Positions 44,370 to 53,192 of a stretch of DNA of 64,000 bases are shown piece by piece. The notes under the pieces were generated by a model. That model did no database searches and was not told the origin of the DNA. It worked only from the letters and a program-made list of their open reading frames with translations. Origin of the DNA: Streptomyces sp. DT2A-34 (GTDB lineage: Bacteria; Actinomycetota; Actinomycetes; Streptomycetales; Streptomycetaceae); assembly GCF_030499515.1 (NCBI RefSeq), contig NZ_JASTWJ010000001.1, positions 868,001 through 932,000 of the forward strand, written 5' to 3'. The position numbers and the translations under genes were made by a program. Position 1 is the first letter of the stretch; every line of letters begins with the position of its first letter.

Positions 44370-46060
44370 CCGCGGCGCGACGGCGTCGCGTCCGGATGCC
44401 GCAGACGCTCGGCGGTGTGCGGCGCCGGCTGATGCTGCTGTTGGTGCTCGCGGGTTTCGGGCAGGCGGTCTGCGTGGTCGGCTTCGCCCTCCTGGTGCAT
44501 GGTGCGGCCTACCGCATCACGCACGGCGAGGAGGTCGGGGCCGGCCACGACCGCAGCGCCCTCTACACGCACGTCGCCGGCTACGCGCCCACCACGCTGG
44601 CCGTCGGACTCGCCACGTCGGCCTGCGCGACCGTGCTGCTGAAGGCGGCGGGCGAACCGCTCGCGGAGCGGCTGGCGCAGAGTTACGTACACAGCGTCAG
44701 AATGCGGCTCTTCGACCATGTCGCCGGAAGCGAGGCGGGGGGACCGTTCCGGCGCACGGTCGGCGTGACCGTGCTCCGCTTCACCGGTGACGCCTCAGCC
44801 CTGCGGCTGTGGATCAGCAAGGGCGTGGCACCGATCCTGGTGGACGGGGTGTTCGTGACGTGCGCCCTGGTCGTACTGGCCGTCATCGCACCGGGCATCG
44901 GCGCGCTCTCGGCGGCGCTGATCCTCCTCGCCGCGGCCGCCCTCGCGCTGTTCGGGCGGCGGCTGCGCGAACGCGTACGCGAGACCAGACGGCACAACGG
45001 CAAACTCGCCGCCTTCGTCAACGAACGCGTCACGCACACCGCCGTCATGCAGTCCCTGGGGCGGGTCGCGCAGGAGCGCCAGGTCATGCGGCGGCGCAGC
45101 CGTGAGTACGGTCGCGCCATGGTCCGCCAAGCCCGTCTCACCGGAGCGATGTCGGCGACGGCCGAGGCGTGCGGCATCGGGATCCTGCTGATCGTGGTGA
45201 CGGTGGGCCTGGTGGCGGGCACCACCTGGGAGGCCCTCGCCTCGCTGCTGACGGTGGCGAACTTCCTCGGCGCTCCCCTGTCCTCGCTGGTCCGTGTACA
45301 GGAGTACTGGCAGCAGTCGCGCGTCGCGCGGCGGCGCATCGCCGAGGTCCTCGCGGCACCGGCGCCGCTGGCCAAAATGCGGGGAGCCGAGCCGCTCGCG
45401 CACGGGCCCGGACAGCTGGAACTCCAGGGGCTGCGCGTGGACGGTGTCCTGGACGCGTCGGCCGTCGCGTGGCCCGGACAGCGGATCGTGCTGCAGGGAC
45501 CTCCGAGCTCGGGAAAGTCACTGCTGCTGCGCCTCATCGCGCGACTGCAGGAACCGGATGCCGGCGCGGTGCTGCTCGACGGCCAGGACCTCGCCCGGCA
45601 CGACCCCGAATCGGTACGCCGGGTGATCAGGCTGGCCAGCCCGGAACTGCCCTTGCTTCGGGGCAGCGTCGACAAGAACCTGCGGTACGGCGAACCGGCG
45701 GACGCGGCCGAGGCGGCGGGCGAGGAACACATCGAGGCCCTGGCCGACCTGCTGCCCGACGGTCTGCGCACCCGGGTGGGCGAAAACGGCCACGGCCTTT
45801 CCATGGCCGTGCGCTACCAGGTGGCGATGGTACGAGCGCTGCGCAGCGGACCCCGGGTCCTGCTGCTGGACGATGTCCGGTCGGAGGAAGCGCTCGGTTC
45901 CGACCTGATGGAACGTCTGCTGGAGCGGTATCCGGGCACCGTCATCTACGTCACCGACGAGCCCAAGTTCGCCGCACGCGCGGATGTGCTCTGGCGCATC
46001 GACGACGGCAGGCTGACGGTCCATGAGCGGGTGCGGCAGGCCAGCGGTCTCCCGGAATGA
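44366..46060 (+). CDS. ABC exporter half-transporter with degenerate ATPase motifs
   Basis: A 564-residue MsbA-type protein. An N-terminal membrane domain (~first 310 residues, about six helices, e.g. LMLLLVLAGFGQAVCVVGFA) is followed by the nucleotide-binding domain. Walker A GPPSSGKSLLL is intact. The signature LSGGQ is replaced by LSMAVRYQ, and Walker B reads VLLLDDVRSE with Asp where the catalytic Glu should be. Thus it may bind but hardly hydrolyse ATP, or need a partner. GTG 44366 overlaps the DUF1611-like gene. A hairpin follows the stop. Confidence 0.82.
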   Translation: MTAARRRRVRMPQTLGGVRRRLMLLLVLAGFGQAVCVVGFALLVHGAAYRITHGEEVGAGHDRSALYTHVAGYAPTTLAVGLATSACATVLLKAAGEPLAERLAQSYVHSVRMRLFDHVAGSEAGGPFRRTVGVTVLRFTGDASALRLWISKGVAPILVDGVFVTCALVVLAVIAPGIGALSAALILLAAAALALFGRRLRERVRETRRHNGKLAAFVNERVTHTAVMQSLGRVAQERQVMRRRSREYGRAMVRQARLTGAMSATAEACGIGILLIVVTVGLVAGTTWEALASLLTVANFLGAPLSSLVRVQEYWQQSRVARRRIAEVLAAPAPLAKMRGAEPLAHGPGQLELQGLRVDGVLDASAVAWPGQRIVLQGPPSSGKSLLLRLIARLQEPDAGAVLLDGQDLARHDPESVRRVIRLASPELPLLRGSVDKNLRYGEPADAAEAAGEEHIEALADLLPDGLRTRVGENGHGLSMAVRYQVAMVRALRSGPRVLLLDDVRSEEALGSDLMERLLERYPGTVIYVTDEPKFAARADVLWRIDDGRLTVHERVRQASGLPE

Positions 46061-46066
46061 CCGAAG

Positions 46067-46094
46067 GGCCGCTTCGGATTGCTCCGAAACGGCC
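46067..46094. terminator. Terminator after the ABC exporter and tRNA-Pro remnant
   Basis: GGCCG-c-TTCGGA, loop TTGC, TCCGAA-a-CGGCC. It is closely similar to the hairpin downstream of the intact tRNA-Pro at 60837-60870, supporting that this is the original tRNA 3' flank. Confidence 0.7.
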
Positions 46095-46114
46095 TCTGCC
46101 CTGCTGCTTCGAAA

Positions 46115-46172
46115 AGTCGGGACGACAGGATTCGAACCTGCGACCCCTTGACCCCCAGGAGTGGGGTCAAGG
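46115..46172 (-). repeat. tRNA-Pro 3' fragment (candidate att site)
   Basis: Positions 46115-46158 repeat the acceptor, T-arm and anticodon 3' part of tRNA-Pro(GGG), with the 5' half absent. CCTTGACCCC (46146-46155) and GGGGTCAAGG (46163-46172) form a perfect 10-bp inverted repeat over the break. Confidence 0.8.
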
Positions 46173-46253
46173 CTATTTTCTGGATATAGCAGATCCAATC
46201 AGGGCGCATGAGGTGCGCAGCAGGATCCCTCGTGCGCCATCGCGCACACTGCA

Positions 46254-46368
46254 ACCCGGCAGATCGGCGAGGTGCTGGGCCTGGACACCGGGGTGCGAGG
46301 GAAGCTGGAGCCGCTGCGCGGGCAGCTGACGAAGCCGGCCGACCGCGGCTGGCTGCACAAAGTTGAAT
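46254..46368 (+). pseudogene. Winged-helix-like fragment of a mobile-element gene
   Basis: TRQIGEVLGLDTGVRGKLEP and LRGQLTKPADRGWLHKV resemble the C-terminal winged-helix segment carried by some Streptomyces transposon-associated proteins. No start and no continuation are present. The rest of 46173-46468 holds nothing recognisable. Confidence 0.4.
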
Positions 46369-46468
46369 CACACCATCGCGCGTGGCCCGACGTCAGGCGG
46401 CCCGAGTCCGGTCCCGCATTTCGGCGATCGCCGGGCACCCGGGCCCGCTTCGCCGAGCAGCCACGGTG

Positions 46469-47335
46469 TCAGGCCGTCCGGATCCGGTCCCGCACCTCCG
46501 GCCGCGCCTCGAACCCGGCCGCCTTGTACGTGGCGATGCCACCGACGTTGGAACTCGGCGTGCAAACGCGCACGCTCGACGAGCCCATCTCCCGCAGCGC
46601 GGCCGCCCCGGCCACGGTGATCGCCCGGCCGTAGCCCCGACCACGGTGGTCCTCGTGTACGCCCATCGGCTCGACCAGCCCCGGCTTCCCCGGGCCGGCC
46701 GACCACACCGTCACCACCGCCGCCACGTTGCCCTGGTCGTCGTAGGCGCCCAGGCAGCGGGCGTCTGCGTAGAACGGTCCCGCCGACATCGCGTGCCAGT
46801 ACTCGCGCGTAGGCCTCGAGGTGTTGAACGCCGACCGCAGGACGTCGGCGAAATCCTGCGCCTGCTCCGGGCCGATCGCCCTGATCCGCACGCCGGGGTC
46901 CTCCACCGGCTCCGCGAGGCCGCGGAAGAGCGGCGTCCACGGCTCGTCGACGCCCCAGCCCTCCTTGGTCAACAGGTCGTGAAGCAGCAGGCCCAGCGGC
47001 GCCTCGATCGACACCGCTCCTTCCGGCAGCACGCCGCGCCCAGGCAGCGAGAAGTCCTCGACGAGCCGCCGCGCCAAGCCCTCATCCTGGAAAGCGTCCG
47101 GAGCGACCGTCATCCGCGCCAGCATCGGCGAGTCCAGCATCCCGACCGCGAGGATCCGTCCGTCCCGGCTCCAGGTCCGGACCACCGCGGCCGTCTCGGC
47201 CGTTCCGAACCGGTAGTTCCAGCCAATGTCCCCCGAATGCAATTGCATCGGCGCTCCGTCGTACTGCCATTCCCGCAGCGCGGCCATGGCCTCGCGCACC
47301 CCGTCGACCGCCGGCGTCCCCAGCACAATCGTCAT
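46469..47335 (-). CDS. GNAT N-acetyltransferase with two acetyltransferase-like halves
   Basis: A 288-residue protein. The C-terminal half carries a clear GNAT core: VAAVVTVWSAGPGKPGLVEP, GVHEDHRGRGYGRAITVAGA and NVGGIATYKAAGFEAR. The N-terminal half (GWNYRFGTAETAAVVRTWSR, MTVAPDAFQDEGLARRLVED) looks like a degenerate second GNAT fold. Substrate unknown. ATG 47335 matches the natural start; the frame continues upstream without similarity. It is the first intact gene inside the tRNA-bounded segment. Confidence 0.8.
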   Translation of the reverse strand: MTIVLGTPAVDGVREAMAALREWQYDGAPMQLHSGDIGWNYRFGTAETAAVVRTWSRDGRILAVGMLDSPMLARMTVAPDAFQDEGLARRLVEDFSLPGRGVLPEGAVSIEAPLGLLLHDLLTKEGWGVDEPWTPLFRGLAEPVEDPGVRIRAIGPEQAQDFADVLRSAFNTSRPTREYWHAMSAGPFYADARCLGAYDDQGNVAAVVTVWSAGPGKPGLVEPMGVHEDHRGRGYGRAITVAGAAALREMGSSSVRVCTPSSNVGGIATYKAAGFEARPEVRDRIRTA

Positions 47336-47684
47336 AGCCGGGATCAGACACCCCGTCCCCGAAGGCCCGCAATCGATTAACCGACCCAGTAGTGCTCCCG
47401 CAGCGACCCGACTGAGACCTTCGCTCCGCGCAGTGGTCCTGCCGGCGAGACATCGCCGTCCCGCGTACTCGTCCGTGATCAGGCATGCTGCCGGCGCAGG
47501 AGGACCGGCGGGACCGTGGTGCATCATTCGCACGGCCCGGGCGGCACAAGGGCGCTGCACGTGCAGCGGTGAGAATCTGCGACAGGATGGCCACGCATCG
47601 CGGATCGGATTCGCCAGTGCCCCGTCGTCCCCGGCACGCGAACGGCCGGCGTGATGGGCTGACGGAGTACGACCCAGCAGGAGG

Positions 47685-48389
47685 TCAGGTGAACCGTCCG
47701 CGCGCAACGGCTTCTTCGAGCGTCTCAGGGTGCAGGCTGGGAACGTCACCGAGCTGCTTGGTGCGGGCAGGGTACGCACGCTGGGCTTCCAGAGACTCCG
47801 CCGTCGTAGTGGTCGACAACCACTCGGCGCCCTCGAACGCAGCCCTTCTTCAAGCGGAAGGGAGCCTCCCGCGCGGACAGCGCGCTTCACCGCCCGGACG
47901 GCCGCTTTCGGCCGCCGGCCGAGCCGGGCGGCGTGCTCGATGGCCTCTCGGAGCAGCACCTCGGGTGGTGCCACCCTGTCCACCAGGCCCATCTCATGGG
48001 CTTCGGTCGGGCTGATGGAAGACGTCTTTCATCTGCTCCCAGGCCATGAGCCCCACCAGCGGCGAGCGGGCAAGCAGCGCACTGCCACCCGGCGTCTTTT
48101 TGAGAGCCGCGCCGGTCACCTTGAGCCCGGCACGGATGATCGAGGTGCTCAGCTTGGGAGATCGCTTCGCGCCCCCGTAGATCAGCCGTACATCGAAGTG
48201 GGCGAGGAACCGCGAGGAGTGAGTGCCTGTGAGCACGACCGCGCCCACGTTCGGATCAGGGTCCGCTCGTCGTACCAGCGCCCCGCGTTCCATGACCATC
48301 TCGCGGGTCATGAGCGCGGACGGCGGGTTGTCCAGCCGTGCGACAAGGACATGGTCATGTTGTTCGACGAGGGCGGTCTTCTTCGTCAT
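47685..48389 (-). pseudogene. Enoyl-CoA hydratase/isomerase, internally deleted and frameshifted
   Basis: Start (MTKKTALVEQHDHVLVARLD, SALMTREMVMERGALVRRAD, VGAVVLTGTHSSRFLAHFDV) and end (EAHEMGLVDRVAPPEVLLRE, RPKAAVRAVKRAV, then FEGAEWLSTTTAESLEAQRA, QLGDVPSLHPETLEEAVARG) of a crotonase are present. About 60 central residues, including the GGG oxyanion-hole segment, are deleted at 47985-48010, and a second frameshift lies near 47852. It cannot be functional. Confidence 0.78.
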
Positions 48390-48684
48390 CCTGCCTCTCC
48401 GGGGGCGGGTGGTAGGCGCCTGGGTACGGCTCGGACAGAGCGGGACAAGCTTGGGAAGGCCTGGTACGGGTGTCGTCGGGAGCCGCGACCTGTCTCCTCA
48501 CCGCTTCCATGCTGACAAGATCACCCGCAGCAAGCGCCTCAACGCTCCGCGCCGTCAGCTCAGTTACCCGCGTTCAAGCGGGGCGGCCGGACAGCTACCG
48601 CCTCAAGTGGCCCGAGGACCGCGGCCAACGGCATCGGCAGTCACCGACCGTCCGCCGAGGCGATCGCGCCGAGAAGCCTCATGG

Positions 48685-48716
48685 TCCGGGCGCTGACCGG
48701 CCGGTCAGCGCCCGGA
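48685..48716. terminator. Perfect 32-bp palindrome after the liv operon
   Basis: TCCGGGCGCTGACCGG followed by its exact reverse complement, 56 bases beyond the stop of the binding-protein gene. It most likely ends the liv transcript. The remainder of the 382-base gap 48390-48771 shows no gene. Confidence 0.65.
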
Positions 48717-48771
48717 TCCTCGGGACGGCTCAGCCCTGGGCGCGTCCGCTCGGCCCTTGGGCCGGGCGGGT

Positions 48772-50025
48772 TCAGCCCTTGGGCAGGGCGTAGGTCCGCG
48801 CCGCGGGCACCTCGTGGGCCGGTTCGACGTTCGTGAGGCCACCGGGGGCCGTCTTCGCCGGCTTGTGGATGAAGCTCTGGTACGTCGCCGGCTTGGTGCG
48901 GTCCGAGAAGTTCAGCGGCACGCCGAGCACGGTGAGCCGGGACTGCTCGCGGTGGGCGGCGGCTATGCCCTCGCGCGTCAGGTCCTTCGCCTTGCAGGCC
49001 GCCTTGAGGTCCTCGCCGAGGACGCTGATCGCATTCCAGCCGCTGACGACACCCGGGTCGAGCAGGTCCTTCGGGTACTTCGCCTTGTAGTCCTTGGCGA
49101 GCTTCTGCATGGCAGGGTTGTCGGTGAACGCCGGGGCGGGACTCACCACCTGGAGCATCTTCTCCAGGGCGGGTCCGACCGGGGTCGCCAGCAGCTGCGG
49201 GGCGAAGCCCGGCGAGCTGGTGAGGACCGGGACGGCGAAGCCCGCGGCGGCGGCGGTGCCGACCAGGGCGGCCGTCTGACGCGGACCGGCGCTGATCAGG
49301 ATCGCTTTGACGCCGGCCTGCTTGAGCGCGGTGACCTGGGCGGTCAGGTCCTGGTCGGTGGGCTTGATCTTCTGCCCGACGACGGTCAGCTTCGCCTTCT
49401 TCGCCGCGTAGGTGGCACCGGCGAGCGCGTTCTCGCCGTACTCACCCTCGAAGTAGACGTGGCCGATCTTGTCCCCCGCCTTCAGCTTGGCCGTACGGAC
49501 GACATGGTCGACGCCGTTGATCATGTCGATGTCGTAGGTGGAGCCGACCACCTGGACGTACTCGCCGCCCAGCAGGGTGGAGGCCCAGGCCATCGGGAAC
49601 GTGAGCAGGTGCTTGGACTCGAGTTCCTGTGACAGCGAGGACACCACCGGGGAGCCGACCATCTGCGACACGGCGGCCACGTTCGGCTCCGTCTCGGTGA
49701 ACGCGGACACGGCCTTCTGGACGTCGTAGCCGTGGTCCTTGACGGTGATCCTGACGGTCCGGCCGCAGACGCCGCCGGAGGCGTTGAGCTGGTCGGCGTA
49801 CAGCTGCTGGGCGTTGACGATGCTCTTGCCGAGCGAGGCGTACGGGCCGGTGAGGTCGGTGAGCGCGCCCAGGGTGATGGTCTTCTCCGTCACTCCGGGG
49901 CCGGTCTTGACGCCGTCGCTGCCGGCGCTGCTCGCGTCGGTACCGCTCTTGGTGCTGCAGGCCGTGGCGCTCAGGGCGAGTGCGGCGATGACGGCTGCGG
50001 CCGGGGCAAGTCGGGTGCTTCTCAC
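48772..50025 (-). CDS. livK: Liv-type ABC transporter substrate-binding lipoprotein
   Basis: A 417-residue type-I binding protein with lipobox LSATAC. Landmarks ITLGALTDLTGPYASLGKSI, GVCGRTVRITVKDHGYDVQK, AVSQMVGSPVVSSLSQELES and ILISAGPRQTAALVGTAAAA fit the branched-chain amino acid / urea / amide group. Its GTG overlaps the livM stop (GTGA). Last gene of a five-gene operon. The ligand cannot be fixed; gene names are by analogy. Confidence 0.83.
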   Translation of the reverse strand: MRSTRLAPAAAVIAALALSATACSTKSGTDASSAGSDGVKTGPGVTEKTITLGALTDLTGPYASLGKSIVNAQQLYADQLNASGGVCGRTVRITVKDHGYDVQKAVSAFTETEPNVAAVSQMVGSPVVSSLSQELESKHLLTFPMAWASTLLGGEYVQVVGSTYDIDMINGVDHVVRTAKLKAGDKIGHVYFEGEYGENALAGATYAAKKAKLTVVGQKIKPTDQDLTAQVTALKQAGVKAILISAGPRQTAALVGTAAAAGFAVPVLTSSPGFAPQLLATPVGPALEKMLQVVSPAPAFTDNPAMQKLAKDYKAKYPKDLLDPGVVSGWNAISVLGEDLKAACKAKDLTREGIAAAHREQSRLTVLGVPLNFSDRTKPATYQSFIHKPAKTAPGGLTNVEPAHEVPAARTYALPKG

Positions 50026-51314
50026 GGGGTGTGCTCCTTCGGGGCGGTGCGGGTGCGCAGAGGGAAACGCCGGGTGCGGGGGGAGCCGTCGCCCTTGCGG
50101 CGCGGCCGTCTGTGGGCCAGTCCGGCCAGGCCGCCGGGGGCGAAGATCAGAACGAGGACGATCGCGGTTCCGTAGAGGTAGCGGGCCGCGTCGCCCGGGG
50201 ACACGCCGGATCCCGTGGTGCCGGGAGCGGTGAGCAGGGGCAGGTCGTCGGCGTACTTGGTGAGGAGGTGGGGGATCAGGGCGACGAAGACCGCGCCGCA
50301 GGCCGCGCCGCCTACCGAGCCGAGGCCGCCGATGACGATCATCGCGAGGTAGTCGATGGACAGCAGCAGGCCGAAGTGGTCGGGGACGACGCGCTTGAAC
50401 ACCAGGGCCAGCAGGGCGCCGGCGGCACCCGCGTACATCGAGGAGACGATGAACGCGGAGGCGCGGTAGCGGGTGAGATGGACTCCCATCACGGCGGCGG
50501 CGACCTCGCTGTCGCGTACGGCGCCGAGGGCGCGGCCGGGGCGTCCGCGCAGGATGTTGCGGGCGGCCAGCCAGGCCACGGCCACCAGGGCCAGGCCGAC
50601 GTACCACAGGCGCTCCAGCCCGCCGAAGGGGACGCCGAGGACGGCGAGCCCGTCGGGGGAGGTGTCGGTGAAGGAGAAGCCGAGGATGTCCAGCGGTGGT
50701 ACGGAACGGCCGTTGAAGCCGCCGGTGACCTGCGGGGCGTTGAGCATCATGTGATGGCCGAGGAAGACCAGGGCGAGGGTGGCGATGCCCAGGTACATGC
50801 CGCGCAGCCGGCCGGAGATGGGGCTGAACAGGCCGCCCGCCGCGCCGGCGAGCACGATCGCGAGTACGAAGGCGAGGACCGGCGGGAGCCCGAGGCCGTA
50901 CAGGCTGCTGGAACCGGTGCCGGACGGCTCGGCCGCCAGCCACACATAGCCGTACGCGCCGACGGCGAGGAAGAAGGCGTGGCCGAGGGAGAGCTGTCCC
51001 GTCGTCCCGGAGAGCAGGTTCAACCCGATGGCGCCGATGACGGCGGCCATCGCGAACAGGCCCGTCTGGAGCCAGAACGAGGTGACGTAGAAGGGGAGGG
51101 CGAGCAGGACCAGAACGCCGGCGGCCAGAGTGGCCGCGCGCCGCCCGCGGGGGGTGAGCCTGCCGGACCACCTGGCCTGGACGGATGGCGAATCGGCGGG
51201 CGCGGGGCCGGGAGCCGCCACGGTGTCACGGGAATCCGTGGTGTCACGGGAATCCGTGGTGTCACGGGAATCCGTGGTGTCACGGGAATCCGTGGTGTCG
51301 CGGGTGTCAGACAC
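50022..51314 (-). CDS. livM: Liv-type ABC transporter permease
   Basis: A 430-residue permease with ~8-10 helices. LSLGHAFFLAVGAYGYVWLA and LSIDYLAMIVIGGLGSVGGA are the LivM signatures, with RGRPGRALGAVRDSEVAAAV as coupling loop. Its first 40 residues contain four RDTTDS repeats from a perfect 18-bp tandem repeat. It overlaps livH by eight bases. Confidence 0.88.
   Translation of the reverse strand: MSDTRDTTDSRDTTDSRDTTDSRDTTDSRDTVAAPGPAPADSPSVQARWSGRLTPRGRRAATLAAGVLVLLALPFYVTSFWLQTGLFAMAAVIGAIGLNLLSGTTGQLSLGHAFFLAVGAYGYVWLAAEPSGTGSSSLYGLGLPPVLAFVLAIVLAGAAGGLFSPISGRLRGMYLGIATLALVFLGHHMMLNAPQVTGGFNGRSVPPLDILGFSFTDTSPDGLAVLGVPFGGLERLWYVGLALVAVAWLAARNILRGRPGRALGAVRDSEVAAAVMGVHLTRYRASAFIVSSMYAGAAGALLALVFKRVVPDHFGLLLSIDYLAMIVIGGLGSVGGAACGAVFVALIPHLLTKYADDLPLLTAPGTTGSGVSPGDAARYLYGTAIVLVLIFAPGGLAGLAHRRPRRKGDGSPRTRRFPLRTRTAPKEHTP
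51222..51305 (-). repeat. 18-bp tandem repeat in livM
   Basis: Four perfect copies of GGTGTCACGGGAATCCGT plus a partial one, coding RDTTDS units in the cytoplasmic N terminus of the permease. Confidence 0.95.
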
Positions 51315-52197
51315 GGGTCAGCTCCTTCGATCCGAAGAGACCGGTGGGCCGGACCAGCAGCACGAGCACCATCACGAGGTAGGGAGCCACATCGGAGAAT
51401 CCGGCGCCGAGGACGCTCAGTTCGCTCTGGTAGCCGGCGGCCATCGCCGCGGTCAGGCCGATCACCAGACTTCCGACGAGCGCGCCGACGGCCGAGTCCA
51501 TGCCGCCGAGGATGGCCGCGGGAAAGGCGCTCAGGGCGATCTGACTCGTCGTACGGTCGAGTCCCGGCGCGGGGAAGGCGGCGAGGAACACGGCGGCGAG
51601 CGCGGCCAGCGCCCCGGCGACGCACCAGGCGATGAGCCGTACGCGGCCCAGCCGTATCCCCATCAGGGCCGCGGCTTCCGGGTCGGCGGCGGCGGACCGC
51701 ATGGACAGGCCCCAGCGTGACCAGCGGAAGGCGGCGAAGAACGCACCGATGACGATGACCGCGACGACGATGCTCGCGATGCGGGCGTCGGCGACGGTGA
51801 TGCTGCCGAGCCGGGTCACATCCGCGCCCCAGGGGTCGCCCATGGTGAGGTAGTCGGCGCCGACCTGCCGGTTGAGTTCGGTGCTGAGCAGGACGTCCAC
51901 GCCGATGGTGAGGATGGTCAGCGTGTGGATCTCCGCGCCGCGCAGGCCGCGGCTGGCCAGCAGCTGGACGAGTCCGGCGAGTACCGCGGCGAGCGCGGCG
52001 CCGACGAGGACGGCGGGGATGAAGCCGATGGTGTCGTGGAGGCGGGCCGTGACATAGCCGCCGAAGAGCAGCAGGGAGCCGTGCGCGAAGTTCATGACGC
52101 CGGACGCCTTGAAGATCACGACGAAGCCCAGGGCTATCAGCGCGTAGACGGAGCCGAGCGCCAGTCCGTTGAGGACGGTTTCGGTGAGCTTGATCAT
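51307..52197 (-). CDS. livH: Liv-type ABC transporter permease
   Basis: A 296-residue permease of the LivH group: NGLALGSVYALIALGFVVIF at the start, FKASGVMNFAHGSLLLFGGY, GLSMRSAAADPEAAALMGIR as coupling loop and LSAFPAAILGGMDSAVGALV. Its ATG overlaps the livG stop (ATGA). Confidence 0.9.
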   Translation of the reverse strand: MIKLTETVLNGLALGSVYALIALGFVVIFKASGVMNFAHGSLLLFGGYVTARLHDTIGFIPAVLVGAALAAVLAGLVQLLASRGLRGAEIHTLTILTIGVDVLLSTELNRQVGADYLTMGDPWGADVTRLGSITVADARIASIVVAVIVIGAFFAAFRWSRWGLSMRSAAADPEAAALMGIRLGRVRLIAWCVAGALAALAAVFLAAFPAPGLDRTTSQIALSAFPAAILGGMDSAVGALVGSLVIGLTAAMAAGYQSELSVLGAGFSDVAPYLVMVLVLLVRPTGLFGSKELTRV

Positions 52198-53192
52198 GAT
52201 GCTTCCTCCGAGTCGCGCTCGGTGTCAGGGGCGGTGGCCTTGGTGGTGTCCGTGCCGGTGTCCGTGCCGGTGTCCGTGTCCATGGCAGATTCCGGTTCCG
52301 GTTTCGGCTCGGCTTCCGCTTCCGCTTCCGCTTCCGCTTCCGCTTCCGGCTCGGTGTCCTGGACCGGCGTGCCGAGATACGCGCTGATCACCGCCGGGTC
52401 GTTCTGGATGCGCTCGGGCGGCCCGTCCGCGATGAGGCGGCCGAAATCGAGCACGGTCACCGAGTCGGCGATCCGCATGATCAGCCCCATGTCGTGCTCG
52501 ACGATGAGGATCGAGATGTTCAGGGCGTCACGTACCCGGGCGATCGTCTCGGCCATGGCCGAGCGCTCGGTGGGGTGCATGCCGGCGACCGGCTCGTCGA
52601 GCAGCAGCAGTCTGGGCTCCATGCAGAGCGCACGCGCCATCTCCACCCGCTTGCGGTCGCCGTACGCGAGCCCGCCGACCGGCTTGTCGAACGCCGAACC
52701 GAGGCCGAGGAAGTCGGCGATCTCGGCCGCGCGCTCCCGGTGGCGGCGCTGCTCGCGCACTGTGTGGGGCAGCCGCAGCGCGCTCGCCGTGAAGCCTGCC
52801 CGGGTCAGCCGGTGGCGGCCGAGCATGAGGTTGTCGGCGACGGTCCCGTGGGTGAGCACGATGTTCTGGAAGGTGCGGGCCACGCCGAGCTGAGCGATGC
52901 GGTGCGGTGCGAGGCGGGTGAGGTCCTTGTCCGCGTACCGGACGGCTCCGGCGGTGGCGCGGTAGACGCCCGAGATGACGTTGAAGCAGGTCGACTTGCC
53001 CGCCCCGTTGGGGCCGATGAGCGCGTGGATCGTGCCGGGCGCGACCGTGAAGGACAGGTCGTCGAGGGCGACCAGGCCGGCGAAACGCACGGTCAGATTC
53101 TCGACTGTGAGGGCCGGGACCGGGTCGGGCCCGCTGTCCGGTCGGAGGGTCGTGGTCGCCTCGGGGGTCGTGTCCGTCGTGCCGATGCTCAT
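52194..53192 (-). CDS. livG: Liv-type ABC transporter ATP-binding protein with EA-repeat tail
   Basis: A 332-residue ATPase: Walker A GPNGAGKST, Q-loop VARTFQNIVL, signature LAYGDRKRVEMARAL, Walker B LLLLDEPVAGMHPTE and the LivG insertion. About 60 residues beyond the usual C terminus form a low-complexity tail of Glu-Ala, Lys-Pro and Asp-Thr-Gly repeats produced by 6-bp and 12-bp tandem repeats. Its ATG overlaps livF (ATGA). Confidence 0.9.
   Translation of the reverse strand: MSIGTTDTTPEATTTLRPDSGPDPVPALTVENLTVRFAGLVALDDLSFTVAPGTIHALIGPNGAGKSTCFNVISGVYRATAGAVRYADKDLTRLAPHRIAQLGVARTFQNIVLTHGTVADNLMLGRHRLTRAGFTASALRLPHTVREQRRHRERAAEIADFLGLGSAFDKPVGGLAYGDRKRVEMARALCMEPRLLLLDEPVAGMHPTERSAMAETIARVRDALNISILIVEHDMGLIMRIADSVTVLDFGRLIADGPPERIQNDPAVISAYLGTPVQDTEPEAEAEAEAEAEAEPKPEPESAMDTDTGTDTGTDTTKATAPDTERDSEEAS
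52246..52347 (-). repeat. 6-bp and 12-bp tandem repeats in livG
   Basis: Six perfect GCTTCC units at 52312-52347 code the EA run, and TCCGTGCCGGTG units at 52246-52281 code the DTGT run. Confidence 0.92.

Noticed and set aside
46115..46158. A second tRNA-Pro gene
   Set aside because: Only the 3' half matches. There is no D-arm or 5' acceptor strand, so it cannot fold as a tRNA; kept as an att-like fragment.
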